This document shows positions 45,790-55,851 of a stretch of 64,000 nucleotides of DNA, piece after piece. Origin of the DNA: Silene conica (Eukaryota > Streptophyta > Magnoliopsida > Caryophyllales > Caryophyllaceae); NCBI GenBank assembly GCA_029255685.2, contig CM055320.2, positions 9,348,614-9,412,613 of the forward strand. The letters run 5' to 3'. Each line of letters opens with the position of its first letter. Position 1 is the stretch's first letter. Under the pieces are notes generated by a model that saw only the letters and a program-made list of their open reading frames with translations, ran no database searches and was not told where the DNA came from. Both the position numbers and the translations under genes were made by a program.

Positions 45790-48240
45790 GGCCGATAATT
45801 TAATTAAAGTTGTTTTAATGAAACACGCTAAAATTAAACTAAGGTAAATAAATCATTAAGTTAGAGGGGTAAATGAACTTAATCAATTATTAAATGAAGT
45901 GATACTTAAGTATTGTTTTTCTGGATTCGACAAAATGGTTGACTTTATGATTTTTATTGGATATTTTTGCCAAAAAGGTGATAGTTTTAACTACCGTCAA
46001 TGACTCTTTCGAGATGATTTAAAAGCCGATAACTTTAACTTGGCTTTCCTCATTAAAAAAAATGAGATAAGTTTATTTTACCTCTTAAAATCAATCTAAT
46101 TCTTTATCTTTAAAAAGAAATTAGGTCGGAAACTTTTTGAAACTTTTAAGAGTAATCCTAGAAACCAAAATGCTTCAACATAGTTACAACCTACAACAAA
46201 TTTGTCTATTTTCAGTTGGAGATTGACAAACTTTTTCATGTCTTCAAATACTTTCAAAGCTTTAAGTTTTAAATAGGATATATTCGATTAGGGGGTGTTG
46301 TTTGAACCAAACGGCCCCTAAATTTCTTTTCTTTGAACATCACATTATTTTTGTTAGAGTGCAAACCATATCCCAAATCGGTAGTTTAAAGATGAAGTAT
46401 CATCTTTATAAATGTCCTGGAAATATAATAATATGAAGCCTTTTGGGAAGGAGCCCAAGAGGTATTCACGCTTCCGCACAACAATTTTTAAGACACGTAT
46501 ATTGAGAAGCCGTTAAAATTGAACTCTCGATGTTCACGTAAGTTAAATTTATTTATTATTTTTCGTGAGACTAATAAAATAGTAGATTTTATGGCGGATT
46601 TAGGTGTCTTGTTCTTTCGAGGTGGTTGACAGGTAATGACTTTCAATCTTTCATATCCCCCTCGTCCGAAAGTATTAAATAGGTAGCTAGGTCATATTCT
46701 GGAGGATTATCGACCTAATTTTCTTTCCCAATAATAAAAACAAAAGAAAAAGATACATATGTAAATGCCAATTCGCTTAGGTAGCTAGAGTCAAGGTAGA
46801 CACACGTATGTGCTAGCCTAACCCATACTAGCCTAGCCTGCACATTGGCCTCCCCTTCATGTTTGCTATCCGGTTTGCCTGTCCACCTAACCTGCCACCC
46901 AAATCGGGTCGGTCTCTGGGACACTCCTCCCCAGCCCGCCTCCTTTTGTGCCCTTTTCCCCCAAACACGTCAATCCAGAAACATCACTCCCCTAACCCGC
47001 AACCCCAGCTCTTGGTGTGGGCTCAGACTCACTCTCCCACCAACACGTTCACCCATAACTTAGCCTAGGCTGACTCGACCCACTGTTCATGTCCTGAACG
47101 GTGACATTCATAACTTATTTTTAAATTTCGTCAGCATAAAAACGTCCTATATCAATCGTAGTAGATTATACGGAGTCCGGAGTACATGCACTATAGATCA
47201 TTCTATGAGAGAATAATGACTTGGTTTCCATTGACACCACATGTTTAGGTCAAGATTGTTGTCGTTTGTACTTGTTATATGTACAATTAAACATAGATTT
47301 CCTCATCTTAACCCTTTGATAAATCAATCAACAGACAATAATGATGATTTGATGAATAAGTGTTCTAGAGTACGTCTCCAATGTTATCATATAGGGCGCA
47401 ATGATTAGAACTCCCAACGATATCCTTTTGTAAAGCTCTATTGCTTTCCACAACCAACCAATGTGTCATTATTCTCCTCAGGAATTATTCAGTTGGTAAC
47501 ACTACAACTCTATTTGGAATTATTTCGGTTATTTGTTTATCTTTGATTTGATACAAAGTAGAAAGAAAGAGGGGTTTAATGGTAAAATGATAAGTGAACC
47601 AAATTGAGTATGCTAGATTAAATTGCTCGTTAAAAACATTTCCAATATAAAAAAAATAGACAATTAATTTCACAAATGATTGAGATAAAGAGAATACAAA
47701 ATACAACATAACATCTTTAAAGTTTTGCTCACTTACATATTCCTATACAACATGATTAAATAACTTTCATTCTATTATTAAAACTATTAAAACCTCGCTT
47801 AAATTCAAGTTCGATCCATTTTCTATTTGGTTCACAACCACTGTAACCAACCTCAAATTATTATAATTGTAGATTTTTAGCTCAAGCCAAACTAGGGACA
47901 CAAATGTATATAGTTTAACATACTCGAATTTGAGAGAATTCGGATTAGACCTTATCAAATAAACGAAACAAATTTAAAATCATATCAATTTGACAAACCA
48001 ATATACTTTGTATGCTTTTGGTGTAAAGAGAGTCACAAGAATAGGTTTAATTTTGACATGGTTTAAACGCAAGTCATGAGTATCACCTCTTACAACTTCA
48101 CTAACTAAGTCACTTGACATCTGAATCGACCGATATCTACGGTGTATACCATATCTATTAGACTAGCATTACACAATAATGTAACACAAGTACCATCCTC
48201 CTATGTTAGTTCTACCCTTCTACCTATACAATGTCAGCCT
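45790..48240. other. Intergenic DNA, little recognised
   Basis: Mostly AT-rich. A fused foldback, AGGGGGTGTTGTTTGA with ACCAAACGGCCCCTA, at 46289-46321 looks like the joined ends of a hAT-type MITE. A GC-richer stretch at 46790-47075 has short open frames without recognisable content. Confidence 0.5.
46289..46321. repeat. Foldback of hAT-like ends
   Basis: GGGGGTGTTGTTTG next to CAAACGGCCCC in inverse, similar to the candidate ends at 4874 and 18779. A residual MITE is likely. Confidence 0.4.
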
Positions 48241-48242
48241 GG

Positions 48243-48393
48243 ACGGACACTATCTGTTATAAATCGAAAACGGATAGTGCTCTCTGCATCTTTCGCAATA
48301 TCACAAGCGGAAGGATTACTTTTACTCACTTGTATATTATGAAATAAACACTACTCCGTATTAATTTTCAACTTATAATGAATAATGTTCGTG
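48243..48393. mobile_element. Small TIR element, same family as 37560-37718
   Basis: CGGACACTATCTGTTATAAA at the left and TTATAATGAATAATGTTCGT at the right are inverted with mismatches. The length of about 150 bp and the interior CACAAGCGGAAGG resemble the 37560 element. Confidence 0.5.
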
Positions 48394-48399
48394 ATACAA

Positions 48400-49300
48400 T
48401 GTACTCAAATTAATGTAGAATTTCATAATGTGAGAACACCAAAAAAAAATGAGGGGAGTTCCTAAAAAAGGGTGGGCTAGAGGGATGAAATGGGTGCATG
48501 ATATGCATGTGGATGGCAGAGAGGACATGTCGGTTGCTTACTTGCTTGTGTATGTTATATTGTTATAATGTTATTGTTGTTGATGGTGGGGGATGATGCC
48601 AGTTCGATGTAGGCGTTACTAATACCATTATTTATTCTTCCTATTCTTCTCTTCCTTCCCTATATTTCATTAATGCATGTTATTTTCTATCATCTGCACA
48701 TGCTCTTATATACCATATGTCCATTTTATGTCAAGACTCAAGACTTGTCCACACACTCTGTGTTTAATTAGAAGTCTCCTCAACGATGGACGGGTATAAT
48801 CGTTATAAGTTTGGGACGGATTAATTAATATTTATATAAATAAATAAGATAAAATAGATTGTTTATTCCTTAAATATTTAATTTTTGTTTTATCGATTTG
48901 TATTTACATAAGTAATATTCGACCTGTTGTAAACTTGCAACGAGTATACTCATCATAAGCGTGAATTTGTATTTAATGAGATGTCATTCCTTGCTTAACT
49001 ATAGTTGCATTTGAACAACTCTCTTGTTTATGATCCCTCAAATTTTGGTACTATAAATGTATAACTTTAGAGGTGGTACATATTCCATCTCGGTAATTTT
49101 TTTGCCTATTTTATTTTCAATTGTCTTAGTTGATTATTTGATTTTTTTTTTTACAAATATTTTTGATGAACAATTGGATCATCCCCCTCTAATTGATCCA
49201 TATTTGTTATCTAATAGTAGTAATTGGGTTCTCCTCTTTCCTCGGTCATTGTGTCAAAACCAAATGCAAACATATGATAGGGTGGAATGAGTATATATTT
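48400..49300. other. AT-rich intergenic DNA, nothing recognised
   Basis: No coding content or repeat was found. Confidence 0.5.
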
Positions 49301-49302
49301 AT

Positions 49303-49514
49303 AGTAAGTCTTGCTTGTGACGGATCACCATTTGTGACGGATATTTTGTGAAATAAAATGGATACAAAATGAGTTAGTGGAGAAATGAAACCACATAAAT
49401 AGTGTTAAAGAGAGAAAAAAGTGGGCATTTTGTGAGAGGAAACGATATCCGTCACAAGCTTATGACGGATACCGCCTTGTGACGGATACCGCCGTCACAA
49501 ATGAGAATTTGTGA
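49303..49514. mobile_element. Small TIR element with TTGTGACGGAT ends
   Basis: GTCTTGCTTGTGACGGATC at the left is mirrored by GACGGATACCGCCGTCACAA and GAGAATTT at the right. Extra copies of TTGTGACGGATACCGC sit near the right end. About 210 bp, no coding content. Confidence 0.6.
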
Positions 49515-49731
49515 TATATTTAAGGCAAATTCACCATCCACTATATATTCAGAGAATAAAACTTCCAAAATTTTCCCTCCAAAAGGCTTCTTTCTTTAAA
49601 TTATTATCATTTCATTAAAATATAATTTTTTAATCAAAAAATAATATTTTCTTCAATATCTAAATTATAATAATTTAATAAAAATGATAAATTCGCTATC
49701 ATTTATAAAGTGTAGATTTTTTAATTTTTTT
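49515..49731. other. AT-rich DNA, nothing recognised
   Basis: Flank of the Helitron insertion. Confidence 0.5.
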
Positions 49732-49791
49732 AATTATTACTCCATGAGGGTGTTGGTTCCTTTTCTTTTATACACGAAATTAAGGAAATGA
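49732..49791. repeat. 60-bp direct repeat flanking the Helitron, left copy
   Basis: Matches 51678-51737 at 58 of 60 bases by eye, and it ends precisely at the Helitron 3' terminus. It contains GTGTTGGTTCC, which is mirrored by GGAACCAACACTC at 51810-51823, so the target may have been a small TIR element. Confidence 0.8.
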
Positions 49792-51677
49792 CTAGTGTAA
49801 CACCCGTGAAAAATCACGGGGTTGTGTACACTTACTTTTAAAGATGACAAAGGTAAATTCATTTCATTATATAGCAATTCTATTTATTCGAACAATTTGA
49901 TTTTTAACGGGGCTGTTTTGCGTATAAGATATGTTCGGTCAATTTGGGTGAATTTCCTTGTGCACTAGTTTTCGAATATCTGTTAGCAATGACGAAAATA
50001 TTTGGATTAATTATGATAACGGGAATGAATAAGGGAAATGAAAAAACAATAAACGATAAAAAAAAATTAAATAATCAATAATGAGTAATTTGGAAAGTTC
50101 TTGTCTAGTGATAAATTGGTGAAAGAACTTAATTTGACGGACAAATAGGATGAAGAAAATAACTAATCAGGTAGAAATCTAAATTAAATGGGTATAAAAA
50201 ATTCGAAAATCTTAGACAAAAATTACAGTTTCTCGAAAATCTCCTTGTAAACAACATTCGTTGTTGTATTAGTCATTCCTCCTTCTTCATCAAGAAGTAA
50301 CACTTTTAGACATTTCTTACTTGTAACCCTAGATATAGCAACGTATCATTGGCCATGGGTAAAGACTGGTCTAGGAAGATAAAGTCCAACACGGGATAGA
50401 GATTGTCCTTGACTCCTTGGCTTTTGTTAATAGTCATAGCAAAGCAAACTGCTAAAGGAAATTGTCTTCTTTCAAACTTAATTGGGAACCTGGTTTGATC
50501 GGTAGGAGTCAAGGTGATGCCTGGAATATAAACATTGCTTCCAATATAACTGCCAGAAATAACGGTTGCACTAATAACACGATTTCCTAGATGTTTTACC
50601 TTCATTCGGGTGCCATTGCACAACCTATTTGCTTGGTCAATGTTTCTTAAAAGCATCACTGTAGCTCCAACTTTCAGTTTTAAGTTGTGATTGGGTAAAT
50701 CGGAACATCTGATTGAGTTAAGAAACACAGTAGAGTAAAGTTCTCTGACCCCGCAATTCGTCTCTTCCTTGCTTATTTCATCAGAGCTTAAGTAAACTTT
50801 TTCTTCCTTTTGGATTTGATCCAATACATAGTCGTTTACCTCCTCGACAGCATCGTGAGTAGGTGCTAGTACAGCTCTTTCAGTGAAGTATAGAGGGTCA
50901 CCTAAGTGATCTTTTAAAGATGGGTACGTGCTATCTACAATAGTAGATATTTGATCTACACCAGGCTGTATAAGTATATCTTCTGGTAACTCAATGCTAG
51001 TTACTCCATCATTTGACCCACCTGCTAATCCATCCCCAACTTTGAGAATCCACTCTGAAAATTGTCGGATTTCATCAACATTTGACTGTGCACTTCCTAC
51101 CCGAAGCCTCATATTTTTCGTGAGCTTCAAAACCTGAAATTTAATATATATCTCAAACGGTCAGAATTGAATTACTATGTAAAAGTAAGTATTGTATCAG
51201 TAATCGTAGTACGTTATGGGACAATTTTAAAAAATAGGCTCTAACCTTGCAATATCTCCATAAAGGTGAGGAACTAATAGCAACACCTACAATATCTTGC
51301 CTGCTTCCTTTAGGTATAACATGCAAGACTTGTCGAAAATCACCGCCAAACACCACAACTTTCCCACCGAATGGTTTTTCAGGGTCTCCTTCCGGTGAAG
51401 TTCTCATAATATCTCTCATGCCTCTATCAAGAGCTTCAAAACAATAACGATTAACCATAGGTGCCTCGTCCCATATGATCAGTTTTGCTCTTATTAATAG
51501 CTCTGCCAAATCGGTTCCTGGTCGTATTCCATGACAGGTGGAATATATTTTCATCAATATTAATAGGTATGCTTAGTCGTGTGTGAGTTGTCCGCCCTCC
51601 TGAAAGAAGGATAGATGCAATGCCACTTGAAGCCACCGCTATAACGATCTCACCTTTGGACCTTAGTCCAAACTCGA
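49792..51677 (-). mobile_element. 5'-truncated Helitron
   Basis: The 3' terminus on the minus strand is hairpin CCCGTGA / TCACGGG (49803-49809 with 49814-49820), then CTAG (49792-49795) and T. The body carries the C-terminal helicase on the same strand as the terminus. The replication initiator (Rep) domain and the helicase N-terminus with Walker A are missing. The truncation meets a second copy of the 60-bp flank at 51678. The sequence right after that copy begins with T, consistent with insertion between A and T. Confidence 0.85.
50223..51672 (-). pseudogene. Helitron PIF1-like helicase, C-terminal part
   Basis: In order on the minus strand: [18 protein letters not shown] and [13 protein letters not shown], then a Walker B-type [71 protein letters not shown] and finally the LPRPVFTHGQ / YVAISRV motif VI. 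This is the Helitron branch of PIF1 DNA helicases, which unwinds DNA in rolling-circle transposition. A GT-AG intron (51245-51134) splits CK and VLKLTKNMRL and restores the frame. The frame is broken near 51540, again near 50420 where CAAGGAGT is partly duplicated, and by a stop in motif VI, so the gene is dead. The reading ends at 50223-50225. Confidence 0.85.
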
Positions 51678-51737
51678 AATTATTACTCCATGAGGGTTTT
51701 GGTTCCTTTTCTTTTATACACCAAATTAAGGAAATGA
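51678..51737. repeat. 60-bp direct repeat flanking the Helitron, right copy
   Basis: See the left copy at 49732-49791. It is followed by TTTGGACATAC, the presumed original right flank. Confidence 0.8.
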
Positions 51738-52619
51738 TTTGGACATACAAAACACTCTACCCACATTAAATTAATTTTAGACCACAATAAAACTTGCCAA
51801 AAAAGAAAGAGGAACCAACACTCATCTAACATTGAAACGGAAAGAGAACCAACACTCAACTAGCTAGCATTGAAATAGATAGAATCGATACCCTAACTAA
51901 AAGAGTATTATATATTAGAGAATGACTTAACACATTTTATATAAATCATAACATTAAAGTGATATTGTTAGCTTAGTAAAAAAAAATCATTAACATAATT
52001 TTGAGAAATATTATTATATTATCTAATCACTCTATAACTTGACTAAATTCTCTTGATTAGTTCATTATTATTTTTTTCTCATATCAAAATACAACGAGAT
52101 ATATAACAAATTAATGATGAATCAATTTAAAATATTTAAATAATAACTAAAGTTAAAACATCTATATATACCACAAATATGTAGAATCTACACAAGTTAA
52201 ATTCGGTTTGCTTTGAAAGGGGAAATATAATCTACATTGCTCCTTTAGCTTTAGAATTATGATGGTTGATTTGTATGAAATAATGAACTCAAATAAAGAT
52301 AGAGTAATAATAATTTGAACATAAGAATAATGATACAAGAGATTTAGGCGTTATTCTTATAAAAGTATTTGATGTTAAATTTAAATAAGAGAAGATAAAA
52401 CTTAATATTAACATTAAATACGAAGGATAACTCCTCCCTATTTCACATCTAATTATCTAAATTCATCTTCTACAATCTCTTTCCAAATCTCATTTTCCTC
52501 TAAAAAAAACATCATTCACCGCTAATTAACTTATTTTCTCACTAGGTTCTACTATAAAACAATACACGCTCATCACGTTAAATCCAATAATAAGAATATT
52601 AATATTAGTTGCGCCTCAA
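51738..52619. other. AT-rich intergenic DNA
   Basis: No coding content. GGAACCAACACTC and AGAACCAACACTCAACTAG occur at 51810-51860 and may be the right end of a small TIR element interrupted by the Helitron. Confidence 0.45.
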
Positions 52620-52623
52620 TCAT

Positions 52624-52815
52624 CACGTTAAGGTTTTGGTTGAGATGGTTCATCTAACATGCATGGGATCAGAATTAGTGTGAACGAAGGTCACGGGTTC
52701 GAATCCTGACAACCTCAAAACCCCTTAAAAACTAACGAAGTGGAAACCAGCACACGACATGAGGGAGCCTATGCAAACTAACCACTTTTCAAGTCCAATG
52801 GCCATTTAAGTACGT
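52624..52815 (+). mobile_element. tRNA-derived SINE-like element
   Basis: An A-box-like TGGTTGAGATGG (52637-52648) and a B-box GGTTCGAATCC (52696-52706), spaced as in RNA polymerase III promoters, are followed by a body without a tRNA fold. About 75 bases including the A box are repeated at about 52822-52893 with a few changes, so a second head fragment lies downstream. No poly(A) tail is clear. Confidence 0.55.
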
Positions 52816-52821
52816 AAGAGT

Positions 52822-52893
52822 AATAAGAATATTAATAGTAGTTGGGCCGCAACCATAACCTTAAGGTTTTGGTTGAGATGGTTCATCTAACAT
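52822..52893 (+). repeat. Second copy of the SINE head and its upstream flank
   Basis: AATAAGAATATTAATAGTAG through GGTTGAGATGGTTCATCTAA repeats the sequence at about 52589-52660. It stops shortly after the A box. Confidence 0.6.
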
Positions 52894-52899
52894 CCAACT

Positions 52900-53268
52900 T
52901 CCCAAACACCGTAGCCACATATTCGAGACGTGTCCAAAGACCAACACTATGTGTCCAACACATTTAAACGCGTGTCTTACAAAGTCACAAATATCGGTGT
53001 TAGTCACAGGTAGAATGGTTAAAAGGAGTGTCTATATTACCTATTACGTACTCTTCTGGATGATTACTTTTTTAGTAGGGAGTAATTGAATCAGATATGA
53101 GATCAATTCTTAGATAATGATTTTTCTTCTTTCAAATGCAGGTGAGAATTAAAGTATTAAACACTCGGCCAACAACTTTAAAATTAAAATAAAACAATTA
53201 TTATCACTGGAGTTAATAACTTTTAGACTTTGTTCTTTTAGACTTCAAGTCACTTAATTTAAGTTCAC
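52900..53268. other. AT-rich DNA, nothing recognised
   Basis: No coding content. Confidence 0.5.
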
Positions 53269-53269
53269 T

Positions 53270-53408
53270 TTAGATCCTATAAATTCAGTTCAGTTCAGTT
53301 TCTATAAGTTCAGTTCAATTTCTATAAGTTCAGTTCAGTTCAGATCCTATAAGTTCAGTTCAGTTTAGTTCCTATAAGTTCAGTTCAGTTCAGTTCATAT
53401 AAACTCAA
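53270..53408. repeat. Minisatellite of TATAAGTTCAGTTCAGTT
   Basis: A unit of about 20-25 bases built on CCTATAAGTTCAGTTCAGTT is repeated about six times with small changes and extra AGTTC steps. Confidence 0.8.
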
Positions 53409-53768
53409 CTCAGAAAGCTATATACGAAGTTTATTTTAACAACCGATAAAAAAACATTTCGCTTTAATTATTCGATAAACATTGTTTTTTTTAAAAAAAC
53501 AACAAATTATTTAAAAAAAACAACCGATATATATTTGGCGAGGCTATGGATTCTTTGTCGACAGTGATATTGATAATGAAGATGAAGTAGATGAAGATTG
53601 TGATAATATGGAAATAAATAGTTAGAAAAAATTGTAATATGTGGATTATTTTTTATCGTAATGTAATCGTAGTATAATGTATGAATTATGAACAAACCAT
53701 TGTATATAAAGTAGAAAATATTCTATATTACCTTGATGTTTTAGATTTTTTTTTATTAATGTCTTCTC
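53409..53768. other. AT-rich DNA ending in a GAT/AAT microsatellite
   Basis: No coding content. The triplet repeat just before 53802 is the target of the LINE insertion. Confidence 0.5.
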
Positions 53769-53801
53769 TTGGATGATGATGATAATAATAATAATAATAA
53801 T

Positions 53802-54565
53802 GGGGCTCACTCTTCTGATTGGTTGAGAGCGGTTCCTGTCTCTGGGTTGGGTCAGACTATGAACAGGAGGACCTACCGTTGTGTGCTTGGGTATAGGCTA
53901 GGTGTTCCACTTTTCTTGGTCCCTAGGCCTTGCTCTGCTTGCTCTCGGGTTTTTGCTGAGGATGTTTATGGGGATCACGCTGTCTCTTGTGCTGGTACTG
54001 TTGGGATCAAGCATCGTCATAACCTTGTCAGGGATACTCTATTGGACATCTGCTATAGGTCTGGGATTTCGGCGGGTAAGGAGGTTGACATTGGTCTGGT
54101 TGATGGACATGGCGGATCTCTTCGCCCTGCGGATTTGCTGCTTTATTCGTGGGACAGGGGGCGGGATGTGTGTATTGATTTGACTGGGTCCTCCCCCTGA
54201 CTCAGACTGGGATGGCCGATTTTGTACCTGGTCGGGTTGTTGCTGATGCGGCTCAGCGCAAGTGTGCTAAGTACAGGGATCGTTGTGAGGCTGCAGGTTA
54301 CGGTTTCCTTCCTTTCTCTTTCTCTTCGCTTGGGGAGCTGGGGGCGGATGCGGTAGCCTTGCTGAAGCGGATTCAGCAATACTCGGTATCTCAAGATGCA
54401 GGGGCGCGGATGGCTGCGTACATTTTTACTAGGCTTAGCTTTGTTGTAGCTAAGGGGGTGGGAGCTCAGATTGTATCTCGGCTGCCCACCAATTTTATGT
54501 AAACTCTTATTTTGTTCTTTTCTATATGATAGCTGCGCGCATCCTTCCCAAAAAAAAAAAAAAAA
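53802..54565 (+). pseudogene. 5'-truncated non-LTR retrotransposon with CCHC and restriction-like-endonuclease-type C-terminus
   Basis: The frame starts abruptly in the middle of a protein (DWLRAVPVSGLGQTMNRRTY). It has a C-x2-C-x11-H-x3-C cluster (CSAC...HAVSC), then KHRHNLVRDTLLDICYRSG, an acidic EVDIGL, RPADLLLYSW and VCIDLTGSSP. A CCHC knuckle followed by an (R)P-x-D...D core is how the restriction-like endonuclease of R2/Utopia-type LINEs is arranged. A one-base loss near 54197 shifts the frame; the continuation runs from LTQTGMADFVPGRVVADAAQ to SRLPTNFM and a stop at about 54502. A short 3' UTR and 16 A (54550-54565) follow, then a TAA repeat. Microsatellite on both sides and the poly(A) fit target-primed insertion. 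The endonuclease role is inferred. Confidence 0.6.
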
Positions 54566-54605
54566 TAATAATAATGATAATAATAATAATAATAATAATA
54601 ATAAT
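54566..54605. repeat. TAA microsatellite
   Basis: Continuous TAA/ATA triplets with one G interruption, directly after the LINE poly(A) tail and matching the microsatellite before its 5' end at about 53772-53801. Confidence 0.8.
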
Positions 54606-54641
54606 AGTTAACTTAAATTAAGTTAAGTTAATTAAGTTCAG

Positions 54642-55320
54642 ATAAAACGGTATATTACACCCAATCGAATCGTGTTGAACACACTTTCCTTAGAGTATTT
54701 CGACCCTATAGCCTTTGGGTTGCACGAAATCTCTGTAGGATAAGACGATTCCTTTGTCTAAGGCAAGAACAAAGAACAATTAACAACAAGAGAGTTTGTC
54801 TTTTTACTTTGTAAACGTCAAAATGAAAAACAGAATAATTTGTTACAGTGTGTTTTACATTCTGACTTCTTTTTGTATATATATCACGTACAAGTGATAT
54901 ACAATGGATAAGGTTTCTGATTTTTATATAAAATCAATGTATGCATGAAACATATAACTGTCAAAATTGACATGTCACTATACATGCAAACTTACTCCCG
55001 AATTAAAAGAATGCAACAGCCCGGATCGGGGCGCCAACCCCGATCGGGGTCGTAGTACATTTAATTTTTGCTAATTCGAATTTGTTAAGTATGTAATATA
55101 CTTTTACCCCGAGTATAAAATCCTGATAGAGAATATAATATACTACGACAACACTTTAAAAGTGTCCCTTATCCACGTTAACCACGAACTCGATAATTAC
55201 GATTATATGAGCGTACCCTCCGTACTCTCTGACTCACATTATATCAATTCCGAGTTCAAACCGATTTTGACACGAAAACCCGAATACATTTAAATGACCT
55301 TGTGATCAAAATCACTAACA
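54642..55320 (-). repeat. Left (3') LTR of the Copia tandem
   Basis: On the minus strand it begins TGTTAGTGATTTTG (at 55320). The repeat shared with 59950-60628 ends at 54642; the exact LTR end is uncertain because no canonical CA edge or known Copia primer site is evident there. A TATATATA stretch lies at about 54878-54888. A GATCGGGGCGCCAACCCC foldback lies at about 55024-55046. Confidence 0.8.
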
Positions 55321-55333
55321 TTCCTCCCCATTT
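55321..55333 (-). promoter_or_regulatory. Polypurine tract of the Copia element
   Basis: AAATGGGGAGGAA on the minus strand directly next to the LTR start; the second copy is at 60629-60641. Confidence 0.7.
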
Positions 55334-55851
55334 AAGTGTATCCCTTGTTTCCAAATAAAACAACAAAGTAAACAAATCTATGCATATATGAAAGTGTCCC
55401 GAGGATTGAACTTCCACATTAGTATATTACACATTCCAAATATTCGAGAGTCAAGGTGTCCCACGGATTGAACCTTTCAACCCATATTGAATACATGAAG
55501 ATAACATACACATAAACTCAAATAAACTCTTAAAGTTACAAACTTCACACTATTGACCGCCTTGTGTCCATATCCTTTCATGAGAGTATAGGAAGCCAAG
55601 TCCAAGCCTCTTGAAGCGGCTACACTTCACGCTCACATAGGTAAATTTAAATCTTTCATCGTGCACCTACAAAATGCACTCTGTCAAAGATTTTATTAAG
55701 AAGTATTAAACTTCAACCTCTTGTCAATGCAGGTCATGCACATACCTTTCGGGATTATAACATGTGCCTCAATCTTCCACAATAAGCCTTCCACATTGAA
55801 CTTAGCCTCTAAAATATGTTAGAGGGAAGTTGGGTATCTTATCATAAAGAT
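55334..55851 (-). other. Non-coding 3' stretch of the Copia body
   Basis: About 500 bases between the end of RNase H and the polypurine tract with no coding content. A GTGTCCCNCGGATTGAAC motif occurs twice (about 55397-55415 and 55457-55474). The same stretch recurs at 60642-61159. Confidence 0.6.

Noticed and set aside
46845-47068. GC-richer region with overlapping open frames of about 70 residues
   Set aside because: Pro/Ser/Thr-rich translation, no family resemblance and no splice or start context; kept only as unannotated intergenic DNA.
52637-52706. A tRNA gene, suggested by A-box and B-box motifs
   Set aside because: No cloverleaf or acceptor stem can be drawn around the boxes; a tRNA-derived SINE fits better.
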